Source: Schoenoplectus triqueter
Lineage: Eukaryota; Streptophyta; Magnoliopsida; Poales; Cyperaceae
Reading direction: 5' to 3'
Length of the DNA stretch: 30,080 nucleotides
Assembly (NCBI GenBank): GCA_964058805.1
Contig: CAXKVV010001437.1
Span: 1 to 30,080, forward strand
A program made the position numbers and the translations under genes. This document shows positions 1-11,300 of the stretch, piece after piece. Numbering within the stretch: the first letter of the stretch is position 1; every line of letters begins with the position of its first letter. The notes beneath the pieces are model-generated. The model had not been told where the DNA came from. It searched no databases and saw nothing but the letters and a program-made list of their open reading frames with translations.

Positions 1-1924
1 GAAACAAGCAAACACATCACTCTTATTTTTCATCAGATAAAGCCAAGTCACACGAGAAAATAAATAAATGAAAGAAACAAAGTATCTAAATCCATTCACA
101 GCAGTTGTGGGACAAGACCCCCATACATCAGAATGCACTAAGTAAAAAACAAAAGAACTCCTACTCCCAGAACTATAATATGAACTCCTCGTGTGTTTCC
201 CCAACTCACACGCATCACAAAACAATTTTTCCTTATTAGCCTTTTCAAACAAAGACGGATACAACCTACCCAAAACAGAAAAAAATGGGTGACCTAAGCG
301 CCTATGATGGAGCAGCAGTAAGTCCTCCACACTCCTCCCAACTCTTCCTGTACCCTCCACAATGGATGAAAGAGCCAAGTCCATACTCTCCCTATCCAGG
401 TACCACAAGCCACTATGTCATGTGCCAGTCCCAAGTCGCCTGCCGGTCTCCTTTTCCTGAAAGATCACCTTTGGAATATCAAACAAAACCACACATTTTA
501 ATTGTGATATAATGATACTTATGGACAAAAGATTCACAGGAAAGGAAGGAGCATGCAAAACATTAGACAAGGTCAAAGTGTTGGTATATTGCACGGTACC
601 CTTACCAATTACCGGTTGAGCCGTACCATCGGCCGTCTGGATGCTTTCTGGGACTGCTAGGTGAGTATAGGAAGAAAACTCCCTAGCAGCACCAGTCACA
701 TGTCGAGACGCACCAGAGTCAACTATCCAATCTGGTGCTCTGATGGTAGATATGGATGCAAGAGCAAGTGTATCACCAATACCTGAGGCTGAGTGAGCAA
801 AGGAAGCAATGTTACCCCTTGAGGAAGATGAGGTGGATGCATCATCGAGCACACACTTTCCTTCACCCGCTGCTTTCTGCTTCCTCTTCAATATCTCTAG
901 AAACTCCTGATCCTCCTCAGTAAAGACCACAGTTTCCTCACTCTCCTCCTCTGCTACCGTCAGATGTGCCTAGTAGCCTCATCTTCCACCCCTTCGGCCA
1001 CCTCTGCCTCAGCCACGACCTCCAGACTGACATCTTCCTCCTAAGTTTCTCTCCTTCGGTGGCTTAGTGCAAAATTGCTTCAGGTGTCCTACCTCACCGC
1101 AGTTGTAACACTCCCGAGTCTCGCCCCTGTACCCGGTATTACCTGACTTGGAGACTGCAAGTGCTGATTTCACCCCCGAAAGTCTTGCCGTACCAGACTG
1201 GAGCCCAATCCTGCTCTCCTCCTGTATCATGGCCGAGATCGTCTCCTCCAGTGAGGGAATCTTCGGCTGTGCTAATAACCCTGCGCACCTCAGCTCAAAT
1301 GCCAGGCTCAATCCCCTCATGAAATGCATAGTCCTCCTCTGAGTATCACGTGCCCCTCTCTGGCACTCAGAATCCCTACAGCATGCGGCTGGCAAGAAAT
1401 GATCATAATCTGCCCACAATCGCTCCAGATCTGTGGCATACTCCTGAATCGATCTATCTCCCTGCATTATAGCCTCAATCTCTCTCTCAATCTGGAATAC
1501 TCTCAGATTGTTTCTCACTCCATCGTAAGTTCTTTTTAGCTTTTCCCAGACATCTTGGATTTGATCTATGCCATCCACTGTGGATGCGATAGTGGGAGTC
1601 AATGAACTCAGAAGCCACATGTATATCGTCATGTGAGTGGACTTCCACTCTACCCTCTCTGGAGATCCCTTAGCTGGTTCCTTTTTGTCCCCGGTCAAGT
1701 ACCCCTCCAGAGTGTAATTCACCCGACGCGACCAGCTCAAGTACGAAGCTGATCCATCAAGCTTCCTGTCAAGCAGTGGAAGATCTATCCTCTGCACGGG
1801 TCTAGGTGTGCTCTCGCTCGCAGCCACACTAAATGCTCGCATCAGCATCTGGAGCTCAGTGGCGCTCAGTGGCGCTCAGCTTCGCCATCACCTCCTCCAT
1901 TGGATTCTTACCTTCCTCTGCCAT
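1..1924 (-). pseudogene. copia gag-protease-integrase polyprotein, decayed
   Basis: The gag start codon is at 1922-1924. Gag carries a CCHC zinc knuckle (CYNCGEVGHLKQFC) near 1070-1115. The aspartic protease active site reads WIVDSGASRHVTG near 690-735. The pre-integrase zinc region (HHRRLGH then CDACELGK) and the integrase core start (HSDVWG) follow near 60-330. All of this lies in one reading frame, broken by in-frame stops at 1009-1011, 979-981, 970-972 and 418-420. A tandem 10-bp duplication at 1858-1877 shifts the frame shortly after the gag start. The second integrase Asp region, usually FIDDFSR in this family, reads FIYLFSR (61-66), so an acidic catalytic residue is lost. No functional protein is expected. 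This is an ordinary plant retrotransposon, not a host gene. Confidence 0.9.
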
Positions 1925-2221
1925 AACTCCAGCTTAAACTCACCTCCTATCTCCTTCTTGACTCAATCTTGATTTATGTCATTAAGATTCGAGCCGACTA
2001 GTCAGCAAACCCGATCAATCTCGCTTCTCGGGTATCGTGAGGTATCGGCCCCCCACGCCGGCCTCTTCAGCCAACTAGCACCGGTCGGATCTGATCAGAT
2101 CAGAACAGATCTGGTCCTGGCGGCGGCGGTCTACAGTGTCGGCACTACAGTGCACGCGGCGGCTACAGTGTCAGCGTTACAGTGCGGCGGTAGCTGGAAG
2201 AGAGGGTTAACCTAGGGTTTT

Positions 2222-2235
2222 TGGCTCTGATACCA
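2222..2235 (-). other. retrotransposon primer-binding site (initiator tRNA-Met)
   Basis: The minus strand reads TGGTATCAGAGCCA, the standard plant copia sequence complementary to the 3' end of initiator methionyl-tRNA. It marks where minus-strand DNA synthesis starts and fixes the inner edge of the LTR. Confidence 0.92.
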
Positions 2236-2238
2236 TAT

Positions 2239-2406
2239 TGAATAAAACTAAAAAGTGCAAAATATTTTTTGTGTATTGAATAATGGTCCTTTGGGCTTAT
2301 ATAAGCCTTATATATCTTCTTACAAATAACCCCATGACTTTTAACTTATTTATCTCTAGGTTTCTAGAAACTCCAAGAAACCCGTAAAACATACAATATC
2401 TCAACA
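2239..2406 (-). repeat. copia 5' LTR, 168 bp
   Basis: On the minus strand the LTR begins TGTTGAGATATTGT and ends ATTCA, giving the usual TG...CA termini. Three bases (2236-2238) separate it from the primer-binding site. A TATATAAGG-like TATA box lies near 2297-2316. The LTR is short, as is common for copia. The right boundary depends on the TG start and has no second LTR in the window to confirm it. Confidence 0.85.
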
Positions 2407-2626
2407 AATTCTTATGTAAAAATCTTTGTCACGATAGATTAAGCAAATAACTGAAAAATGAGAATGAGTTGCATAGCTCATTCATAGTATTAGTCATGCA
2501 TATCTGTTATTGAATTCAAGTTAATAAAATACTTCTGATAAAAGAAAGAAAATGGCAAGTTAGATGTTTCTTTTTGTATGATTGTGATCTTTTCCTCACA
2601 AAATGGTATTTTATTTAAACTTACAG

Positions 2627-4872
2627 GTTCCTAAAAGAAAACCAAATGCTGATGAAAAGCTGCCTACTAAGGAAGAAAACAAGCCACAAACGCCCACAAA
2701 GAAAACCAGTTCAAGATCAGCACCTGAAGATTCAGAGAAACTGAACAAGCAGAGAACTCTTGTGAAGAAAAAAAATGAAGCTCCTAGCAGTGTCTCTTTA
2801 AGCAATCTGGTGAAAGTTCCTGTTAATAATAGAAAAATGACAAAAAGTACTGCCGCATGGGGATCTATGCCGTCAACAATTGCTAAGCTTGGGAAGGTAA
2901 TGTAATTACATTCTTGTAAAATTCTCAATCGGATAGGTCCTAGGAAGAATCTGAGGTATTATGAGTATAACCTTTTGGCAAAAATGGAGATATGGGGCTA
3001 TTTGGAAAAATAAGATGTCATAAAATTACTTGTCTATCTCTGCTTCACGCTTATCTCTCCTGGAGAAAATATTATATTCCCTCTATACAAAATCTCAAAT
3101 TAAGTTAAAGCTGGTTTGTCACTAGGCACAACACCTTTTAAATGTGGATAAATAAACATCTCATCACCTGTGCAGACTTGTACGCCTTTCTGAATTTTCT
3201 GAAGCCTTGGTTTGGAACTTTTCCTTGTTGATTTATTCTTGTGATTGTTCATCTGTAAAAGAAATTCTATGCTTTGTTTCCTGAGAGATTGGAGTTGTAG
3301 TGTATACCTGGGCTTGTTCAATGTTTATACCATCAGTACAAGTATGTTAGGTAAATTATTTTTTCTTCCTTGTGTAAAGCAGGAAGTAATGAGTTTTCGA
3401 GATGTAGCTGAGCAAGCAGCGATAGAAGCTCTGCAAGAAGCTTCTGCTGCTGAGACATTGCTGAGGTGCCTCAGGTGATGTGTCACTTTCTCGAACAGAT
3501 ATTTTATTGCATTATTATATCACATCAGTTGAACCTAACTTGCCCTACTTGTTTAATGGATATTAATTAGGATAATGTCCTGGAAGATCTGTTACTATGC
3601 AAGGATCTCTTATTAATCAAGTTCTACATGTTTTTGTGTGGCTTTTGATTTTGAGAAACTTACAATCACCCAAAACAGGAAATGCCCATGATTAATGATT
3701 AATTTACTCAAAACCTCAAAAATCAAGATGTCGTGAACAGTAAATATTATATATATTAAGTAATAAATTGTTATAGCAATGCATTTATCAGTGCAGCTTA
3801 AACGGGACAACATGTAGTTTTGATGAAATGATTATTAAGAAATACTTGAGGTTCAAAAAGAATGTATTAAGAAATCACCAACAGAAAGTTGCTCCCTGTC
3901 CTCATTGCATAATTGCAAAACTAACTTGTCTTTGATTTTTTAAAATAAAATTTACTTAACAGCACCTATGCTGAACTGCGCTCCTTGGCAAGGGAAGACT
4001 TACCTCAACCAACGGTAGAGCAATTTCTCTCCCTCCATGCTACCTTGACCCGTGCAAGTCTTATTGCTGATTCGCTCTCAAAATCCAACTCCACCCAAGA
4101 GGCCAGTTCTTCTGATTCCATTGTCGCACCTGATCCTATTCCAGAAGAACATCTTCATGTCACCTCAGACCATCGACACCTCACTGCCTCCTGGGTTAAT
4201 GCTGCCCTCTCTACCGACATCACCCCTTTCACTCTCTATGGTCCTAGATCTGCTCTTCCGCCATCATCAGCTGCCACTCCTCCAGTAGTCATGGCAGTAG
4301 TGGCTGTTGATTCTCCTGCTGCCACAAAGTCATCTCCTTCCACTCCTTCCAAGTCTCGACCTGTAGCAAGACGGCAACGTTCACCACCGCCACCAGCAGT
4401 CTCAGTGGAGGTCAGAGAGTGGACACGTGACCAGGAAGGGATGGAGGATGCTGCTGAAATGGCAAGAGGGTTGAAGGAGGAGACCACAAGTTGGTTCTTG
4501 GGGTTTGTGGAGAGGTTTCTTGATGCTGATGTGGCGGACCCAGCGCCATGGGACAGGGATAAGGTGGCAGGGATGTTGTCACAGCTGAAGAGGGTGAATG
4601 ATTGGCTCGATATTGTGGGGCAGAGAAGGGATGGAGGAGAGGATACAGCAGGTGTATCAGAGGGAGAGGTGGAGGAAACAGTGGAGACAGGCGGTGTGCC
4701 CAAGGAGATTGTTGAAAGGCTAAGGAAGAAGATATATGAATATTTGTTAACACATGTGGAGTCAGCTGCAGCTGCACTTAGTGGTGGTGCTAGCACCTCT
4801 GCCACGAGCAGCCCAACAGTGGCACTGCCAAGTAGGAGCGGTGGGGATAGGCCTAGCAGTCGAAGGAGCTGA
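2627..4872 (+). CDS. DUF936-family plant protein, C-terminal exons (5' part outside window)
   Basis: Three exons join in phase: 2627-2896 (after acceptor ttacag, donor gtaatg), 3383-3474 (acceptor gcag, donor gtgatg) and 3963-4872 (acceptor aacag), stop TGA at 4870-4872. They encode about 423 residues. The first exon is basic and Ser/Thr/Pro-rich, a low-complexity linker. The join of exons two and three restores the family-typical run [17 protein letters not shown]...LSTYAELRS...[10 protein letters not shown]. The third exon has a low-complexity Ser/Pro/Val stretch, then the conserved helical end with [14 protein letters not shown] and LKRVNDWLD. The N-terminal DUF936 domain is absent and should lie left of the copia element. 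Molecular function of the family is not established. The ATG at 2603 is intronic, not the start. A 225-residue antisense open frame over the third exon is a coding shadow. Confidence 0.9.
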
Positions 4873-5942
4873 GATTTAGCTTCTGCTTCTTTGAGAGACA
4901 ATATTTGGACCATAGAAAGATCAATAGGAGCTACTTTTGTACAGAATTGGTTGATTTGGTATTTAAGTGTATAGCATTGTTGTCACGGCTCACGGTCTCA
5001 GTAGATCCACTTGTCACATGTTACATTATCTTCATAGGTTTGCAATTGCAAGACGGATGATAGCGAATTTATAAAAGAAAGAATAATGCTGTTTGATCGT
5101 TTGCTTTGCTTCTGCAATATTTAGTCTATTGTAGTCGATATAATTTTTGTTAATTACGAGTTTATGACCGTGTTTTCTCTGGCACGTTGTTATCCGCAGT
5201 GAAGCAGCCATGGTCCGTGGAGATAGCTTGCTGCCTTTTCATTTGTGGAATTTCACTTTTTGTATCTCTCATAGATGCGAGGTGGCACGCAAGCAAAAGA
5301 TACTTTCGTGTGGTAGAACCTAGCATTAGCAGGCTAGAAAGCATACCGGAGTAAAAGAAAAATGTCTGGGACCGAGAGTAATGGGCTCACCACGCTGTAG
5401 GTACTTCCCTTTATTTTTTTTGTGCAAAATCGACTTCGATGAGTACCCACCAGCCAATTCAGAACGGTCAAGATTTATGTTGAGGCCCAATAACTTTTCT
5501 TCTTCCCGTTCTACCCACCCTCTCATGAGTCCAGTGCTTTCTTTTTTCTAGTTTTCTCATTGAGCCTTTAAATTACAAAAATACAATATAAGTTTTTTTT
5601 TAATTAAGATCAGTATTAACCCCCCCCCCTCCCCCCAACTCATGTTTAAAGATTCCCGACTCTTATATATGTACGTATTCAAGAAGTTTGTCCATTATTA
5701 AGCCAAATAACATAAGATGCGAATTCTTCCATTCCAGAAAACAACAGAATGACACATAATATTTGCCATCTCTCCATAAACAGCAACCCCTCCTTAGAGC
5801 AAAAAATATTCCTGTCGACACTAAAGCATTACGTATTTACGTTTAATGCTACATCAAAAGTATGCACAAATGAGCATTTTCTTTGATACAATATGCATTA
5901 TGCAAATAGCAAGCAAAATCAATGGAGAAATGTCAATCTTCT
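4873..5942. other. spacer between two convergent genes
   Basis: This stretch should hold the 3' UTRs of the DUF936 gene (+) and NTH1 (-). I see no gene. An AATAAT-like signal near 5083 could serve the DUF936 transcript. There is a C-tract at 5620-5636 (ten C, T, six C) preceded by a T-run near 5593. Short open frames on the minus strand at 5162-5526 have no recognisable motif. Confidence 0.6.
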
Positions 5943-8900
5943 TCAATTAAGCTGCCGTTTGTGTTTTCCTCTTGGGCTTGATGATTCTTTGAAAGCAGAG
6001 GGGCAAATTTCGTTTATTCCGCAAATTCCACACTTGGGAAAGCGAGCAGTACATATCATTTGCCCAAAGCCAACCTATACTTTTTGAAGATGTATAGAAA
6101 CTCAGAGGCTTATCAAACATTTTAATAATACTTAAATAGTCAAGTAATGTATGTTGGCCTGGTGATGCTTATCCAGATATTGATTCTCTTTATTATTGTT
6201 ATTCTCACTTGTTTGTTGGCTGTTCTATTTATTTTTCTGAAAATAATTGGCCAATTAGACCACCTGATTCATTGAAGAAACCAGTGTTCTTTTCTACAAA
6301 AAAGAACTATTAACTTCAGCTATTGCCGCTCAAAAGCAATTAGCCCAATCTGCTTGTCGTTTTTTTTTCTCTTGACACATCTTACCAAATTTCACATTCT
6401 CAGGTTAAAAAAGAAAGCTGAGAGAAATGTACCAGAAGGGGATTGATTGGCGACCATTCATCTTTTGGCAACCATGCCTCAAGTGCCACTCTTGTTTCTT
6501 CTGGGCTTGAAGTTTTCTACAAACAGATTTGCCAAGTCAGACTAAACTCTTATATCTCACAAAGTCAATCGCCAATAATTTTGGAATTGTGTGTTTCTCT
6601 CGTTGCCAACTTGAGTCCTTATTCCTTTTGATTTGTATTATTGTAATATTACAATATTATTGGGAGGGCGTTGGTGTCACGTTAATAATAATATTATTAT
6701 TATCATATAATATAATATTAAAACAAGATCATGAAGTCTTGTTTAACATGTTAAATTTATCATTGAAAAAAATTAGAATCAAAATCATTTAAGAATAGGT
6801 TTCTATTTTCGTGTATTTGAATTGTACAAATATATAAATAGAAAACTGATGATTAAAATAAGAAGAATCAAAATTGAGCGACTAAAATTAATTAGGAAGA
6901 CAGTGTGGCAACATCCCTTAAATTTGTTCTTACTTGATATATTTAATCAATATTAAAACACAAGTTTATTTTCAAAATCCTGACCAATGTTCTTAATAAT
7001 AAATCTGCATTAGATTTGTGTTCATGTGTTCGAATGGGAATATAGCTAATGTATGCCATTTTTTTATTTCAAGAAGAAATTTAAATTCCTTACAATAAAT
7101 CACCATAAATCCAGAAAATTATCAGTAAGTACTAATAAATACCTACCTAAAGGCATAATTTCTAAAAACATGAAATTTGGATTTCGTACTTCATTTTTGG
7201 GTCATGTAATATCACTATGGTTCAGTCTATCAATAGAAAAGACTAGATATACCTGTTTAGTCCCAGGCTTGAATACCCATCTGAGACGGTTAGAGATACG
7301 ATGCACATGTGTATCAACACAAATTCCCTGGATATCATTCCATGCAATGCCCATAACCTAGTTGATTCAATTCATCAGGATGCAGCTATTCCAAGTTCAA
7401 AAAGACAGAGGGATATAAGTTGCTACAAATACCAGGTGGGCCATTTTGGGACCAACTCCCTTAAGAGAAAGGAGGTCTGATAAAGATCTAGGGATGTCTC
7501 CTCCATACTTCTGTAGACAAGTCTGAGCAGCCATTTTAATAAACGAAGCCTTTTTTGGATAAAACCCCACCTAATAGTGAGATTAGAAAGTAGAAACAGA
7601 AGATAGACATTGGTTAAAGGGTGTAGAAGAGATGAAACACATTTCTAAAAGATATGAAATTCTCTTTGAATATTATAGTGGAAGACCAGTGAATCTTGTA
7701 CCGCATTTCATAAGTGGTGTGGGAACTCTGCTAATTTACAATTCTGATATTTCATTGTTACTTCTAGTGTGCATTTTAAAGCAAAACAGAAACAGTTGCA
7801 TGAACCAGGACAAGACAGGGTAGAGGCTTTGATTCGATATTCAAGGTCAATTGAGGCATATTCAGGATCCACTGATTGTCTAGAGTTTTTTTTGCCATAC
7901 TGCTCCATTAATAATCCATACAAATTCTACATTTTTGTGTGTTACATACTGGGCGAATCAAATCTCTGATAGTTGCTTCATCAGTTTTGACAATTGCTTC
8001 AGGATCCAGCAAACCATTCTCAGAAAGACGCTCTATAGCACCTATTTTTTTTTTCTCAGAAAGCAAATATAAGAAATTGATCAATAAAATACAAAAAGCA
8101 CTACAACAAATGTAATAATAGAAATGAGACATCTCAAGGTGGGACTTGCCATGAGTAACTTCATCCTTGGTTTGGCTAGATAGCATTGACGAAATTAAAA
8201 CAGCAAATCTCCTTTCCTGAAAAGTTAATTCTAGAACTTGTTTTGGAAAAATATATATTCAATTGAAGAAATGCTCGAATTAATAAAGAAACAATTTGGG
8301 AGAAAAGACAAAATCACCTTAGGAGGTAAAAGCTTGCCAGCTTTTTCACAGCCCTTGGTGTCAACTGGTGCATCTTCTGAGCATCTCATTTTCTTTATTC
8401 CTTTCAGAAGCATCTCCCAGTTCTCAGGAGCTTTCACTGCATCAACCATACTCACAGTGGTAGCATTAATTGCCTTTCCCAACTGAATGGATGTTGACTG
8501 CTCCTCACTACCTATTAGATTTAAAACAAAGGATCAGAATTTCAATGTAAAGACAGTAAACTTATATGGGTGTTGTAGAGAATCCTTTTTTTCATATTCA
8601 CACAAAAAGCCCTAATTGTTTTCTTAGTGGAAGATTTTGTAAAGCGGCCCTGATTTCAATTAAGATAATGCTCTCATATAAAAAAATAGTAGTAGTAAAA
8701 GAAAGCCATATTGTAGTATATACTTACTTAAAGATTTCTTGACATAACTGAAGTCCTCTATATCAGGCAGCGGAACAAACTGCAATAAAACTACTGGCTT
8801 GTAAATCACATGTTGGATGTATATTAAACAATGAAGGAAATACTGTTTTGGACTAAAGAATGTCAGGCATTCAGCCAGTACATACATTGAAGTATTGAAC

Positions 8901-9538
8901 CCTACTGAATGAACTGATTTACCAAATATGTAGTTAGGTTTTAATTGGCCACCAAGCACTGACGAACTTTGATCAATTGCAATTTAAACACTTAAAGTAC
9001 TTATCCCTAGTTGGGCGACCAAGCTTCAATTTGATCGAAATAAGCCACCATTTCAGCTCATCCATGCAATTATGCAGGAGCATAAAAAGAAACCAGTAAA
9101 GACAATGTGTGCAAAAATGTTAAAACCAGTAACGGTGACCTGCTTTCTGATCAGAAAATTTAACACAGGGCATGCCACCCATTCACAGGAGAAATGCGGA
9201 GGTAAAATGATGCCAAAATTTACCTTCTGATTAGAATTCACGCTATTTGGAACTTCTTTGGATTTAGTTACTTGTCGAATTCTCTTTCTTCTTTTATTTT
9301 CCTCTCCGTGTTCGGTGGCTGCCAAACAGCTCAAAAGTTTTTTTTATTCATTATGTGAAGAAAGCAAGACAGTGTGATTTAAGACATTTAAAATTTCTAA
9401 CAGCAATCGAGAGAACTTACATGGATTTAATTGCGATTCGGCGACCTCGGTAACGCCAGAACGAAATCGCGTAGACAATCGTGTTAAAGGCATACTCACG
9501 GTTAGGGTTTTCAGTGTGGAGGGGAGAGAAAGAGGCAT
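5943..9538 (-). CDS. NTH1: endonuclease III homologue (bifunctional DNA glycosylase/AP lyase), probably chloroplastic
   Basis: The enzyme removes oxidised pyrimidines and cuts the abasic site in base-excision repair. Ten exons, 5' to 3' on the minus strand: 9538-9421, 9318-9224, 8779-8728, 8511-8318, 8216-8150, 8041-7950, 7570-7433, 7357-7253, 6516-6433, 6074-5943. They total 1077 nt, 358 residues, with every phase matching; Arabidopsis NTH1 is of similar size. Residues 1-30 are Ser/Thr/Leu/Arg-rich without acids, like a transit peptide. The core has LSSQTKDEV, the helix-hairpin-helix [14 protein letters not shown] with the expected Schiff-base lysine (about K248), and VDTHVHR with the catalytic Asp (about D267). 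The C-terminus carries the 4Fe-4S motif C-x6-C-x2-C-x5-C (residues 323-339). Exon 5 has a GC donor. A second in-frame Met (residue 16) could give a shorter form. Domain calls are firm; localisation is inferred. Confidence 0.95.
8042..8149 (-). other. NTH1: GC-AG intron of NTH1 (intron 5)
   Basis: The exon ends ACTCATG and the intron begins GCAAGT; it ends with a pyrimidine-rich tract and TAG. The join gives VTHGAIERL, the same length as the matching stretch in plant and human NTH proteins. No GT donor nearby preserves this alignment. The other eight introns have GT donors. GC donors are a known minor class in plants, usually with otherwise strong donor consensus, as here. Confidence 0.85.
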
Positions 9539-11292
9539 CTCTTTTTGGAGGGAAGGGAGAGGAAAAGGTAAAGGGGGGTTTTATGATTATCTTTGGTATT
9601 GGGTTTATCGACTATTAATTAGTAATCAAGACATTTCAACTCTTTTCCCCCGTAATATTGCGCGCTTTGAGTTTTGACATGGCTCCGCTCGAACTCGATT
9701 CGGATTCCTGGTTGGAGTTTATGAAGAGTTGGGTTGACTTAGTTGGTTTGACTTGGTTTGAATAATAATAATATTTTTTATAAAATTTTAATTTAATGAT
9801 TCATTTTTTATTATCTCTTATGATTTCATCATTTCAGCGGCTTAATAATTTTTCATACTCATTCGTGAGTCGGCTCATATATCCGACTCAAATTGTACTA
9901 ACTTATGTATCATTTTATAGATATACCGAATTTATAATTTATAGATATACTAAATGTAAATATCAAACTGAGTCAACGTATATGCGTTGGTTTGTGAGTT
10001 AGTTTGTGAATTTGCTCGAATAGTAATGAACCAAATTTTAACTAGATTTTTTAGCTTAAAACATTTCACGAACTCGACTCGACTCAAATTTTTATAAACC
10101 GAATCTGAATTAAGTCCGACTCGCTCGAACTCGACTCATTTACAATCCTACTTCATTAATTTTTGTGATGACCGATAGGTGGACTGGTGCTCGCCACATT
10201 TAACAGTTTCATGCTAACAACGTGGAAGCCTACGGATCAAGACATCACAAGACTGATTTCTGACTATGACCTACGATTATCAGTTATGATTCAAAAGTAT
10301 TCGTATTAACACATATATACAGGTCTGTATATATGATGAGTGTTAATCATGACCCACATTATTATTGATGGCATATTGAGGAATGGTGATTTACATTCGC
10401 GCTAATCAGAATTGTACTTGTACGCTAGATATGTGAATATTACACTACAGTGCTGCACAAATCAGACTTATTTAGTTGAGGAGGCGTCACGAGAATAAAA
10501 TAAATGGTACAAATATATCAGTGATTTGTTTTAGTAATTACTAATTAACAATATTGTTTACTGGTAACTAAATCTAAGTTTATCTGCTCGCCCTACCTAA
10601 ATCTCGGAATTAGTCTATTTTTCGGACATTTATAATTTCCAATAACGAAATGGATGGTTACTGCCTTTTTTTTTCAAAAAAAAAAAGAAAAAGAAAAAAG
10701 AACTTTGTAACATTTTCTTCTCACTTTTACTTGTAATTGAAAATATGTTGCCGAAAAGTTAGAAAAGAAAATTTCTAATCGTTCTATCACAAATCTTCGC
10801 GCGTGATCAGATGCCTATCTTTGACATCCAATAATAAAACCTATTTCTCCACCTTCCATTCATCATAATGATACCTCATCAGAAGGTGTGCATTTTGTTA
10901 ATCAGAATATTCTCAATAACATAACATCCATCATTTCAACAATTCTCAATTTCTCAACAAATACCTTGAAAAAGTTCTTGCATTATCTTCATTTTAACTC
11001 TTTACAATGAAATTTAAAGGTCTGCTCGACCCTCTCGCTCTCTCATAGGAAGAATAAATATTATTTTCGTGTGGCAAAACAAATTTACTCGGGGAAAAAC
11101 AAATTCACTCACAGTAAATTTATTTTTTTCCCACGATAACAATATTGTTCCCGTGGAAGAGAAAGATAGCTGAACATGCCCTGAGTTGAAAGTTTTCCTG
11201 TTTAGTCCAGTATCAATAGGGATTTACACTTGAAAATGTTTTGCTTTGTCTTCACTTGGATTTTTATCCAAGACTAATAGGGATTTACATTA
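9539..11292. other. AT-rich spacer upstream of NTH1
   Basis: The first roughly 100 bases should hold the NTH1 5' UTR and promoter (G/A-rich on the plus strand, so C/T-rich on the transcript). The rest has no gene I can recognise. It contains the CTCGAACTCG-type repeat described separately (9676-10148), an A/T homopolymer patch near 10660-10700, and a direct repeat AATAGGGATTTACA near 11215 and 11277. Confidence 0.55.
9676..10148. repeat. degenerate repeat with CTCGAACTCG motifs, possible decayed MITE
   Basis: GCTCGAACTCGATTCGG near 9686 and GCTCGAACTCGACTC near 10121 bracket an AT-rich interior that also carries ACTCGACTCGACTC near 10073. The right end reads ATTTACAATCCTA, the complement of TAGGATTGTAAAT, which resembles hAT-type MITE ends (TAGGGTTG...). 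I found no matching left end and no target duplication, so the boundaries are approximate. Confidence 0.4.
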
Positions 11293-11300
11293 CTTATATC

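Larger units (their letters stand above)
1..2406 (-). mobile_element. Ty1/copia LTR retrotransposon, 5' part (runs off left edge)
   Basis: Read on the minus strand this is a 5' LTR (2239-2406), a primer-binding site (2222-2235), an untranslated leader, then gag, protease and the start of integrase up to the window edge. Reverse transcriptase, RNase H and the 3' LTR would lie left of the window. The order gag-protease-integrase is diagnostic of Ty1/copia. The element lies directly upstream of a DUF936 exon whose acceptor is at 2626, so it most likely sits antisense in an intron of that gene. The five bases after the LTR (aattc, 2407-2411) are the expected target duplication, but the matching copy is outside the window. 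Coding is disrupted (see the gag-pol entry), so this copy is non-autonomous. Confidence 0.93.

Noticed and set aside
4236..4913. 225-residue antisense open frame over the last DUF936 exon
   Set aside because: It is a shadow of a GC-richer coding exon; the plus strand has the conserved family motifs and correct splice joins.
5893..6087. Plus-strand open frame
   Set aside because: It is antisense to the last NTH1 exon, which carries the iron-sulphur cysteines in the minus-strand frame.
9600..9700. Search for a left end matching TAGGATTGTAAAT of the CTCGAACTCG repeat
   Set aside because: No matching inverted end or cttcatta duplication was found, so this was left as a repeat rather than called a complete MITE.
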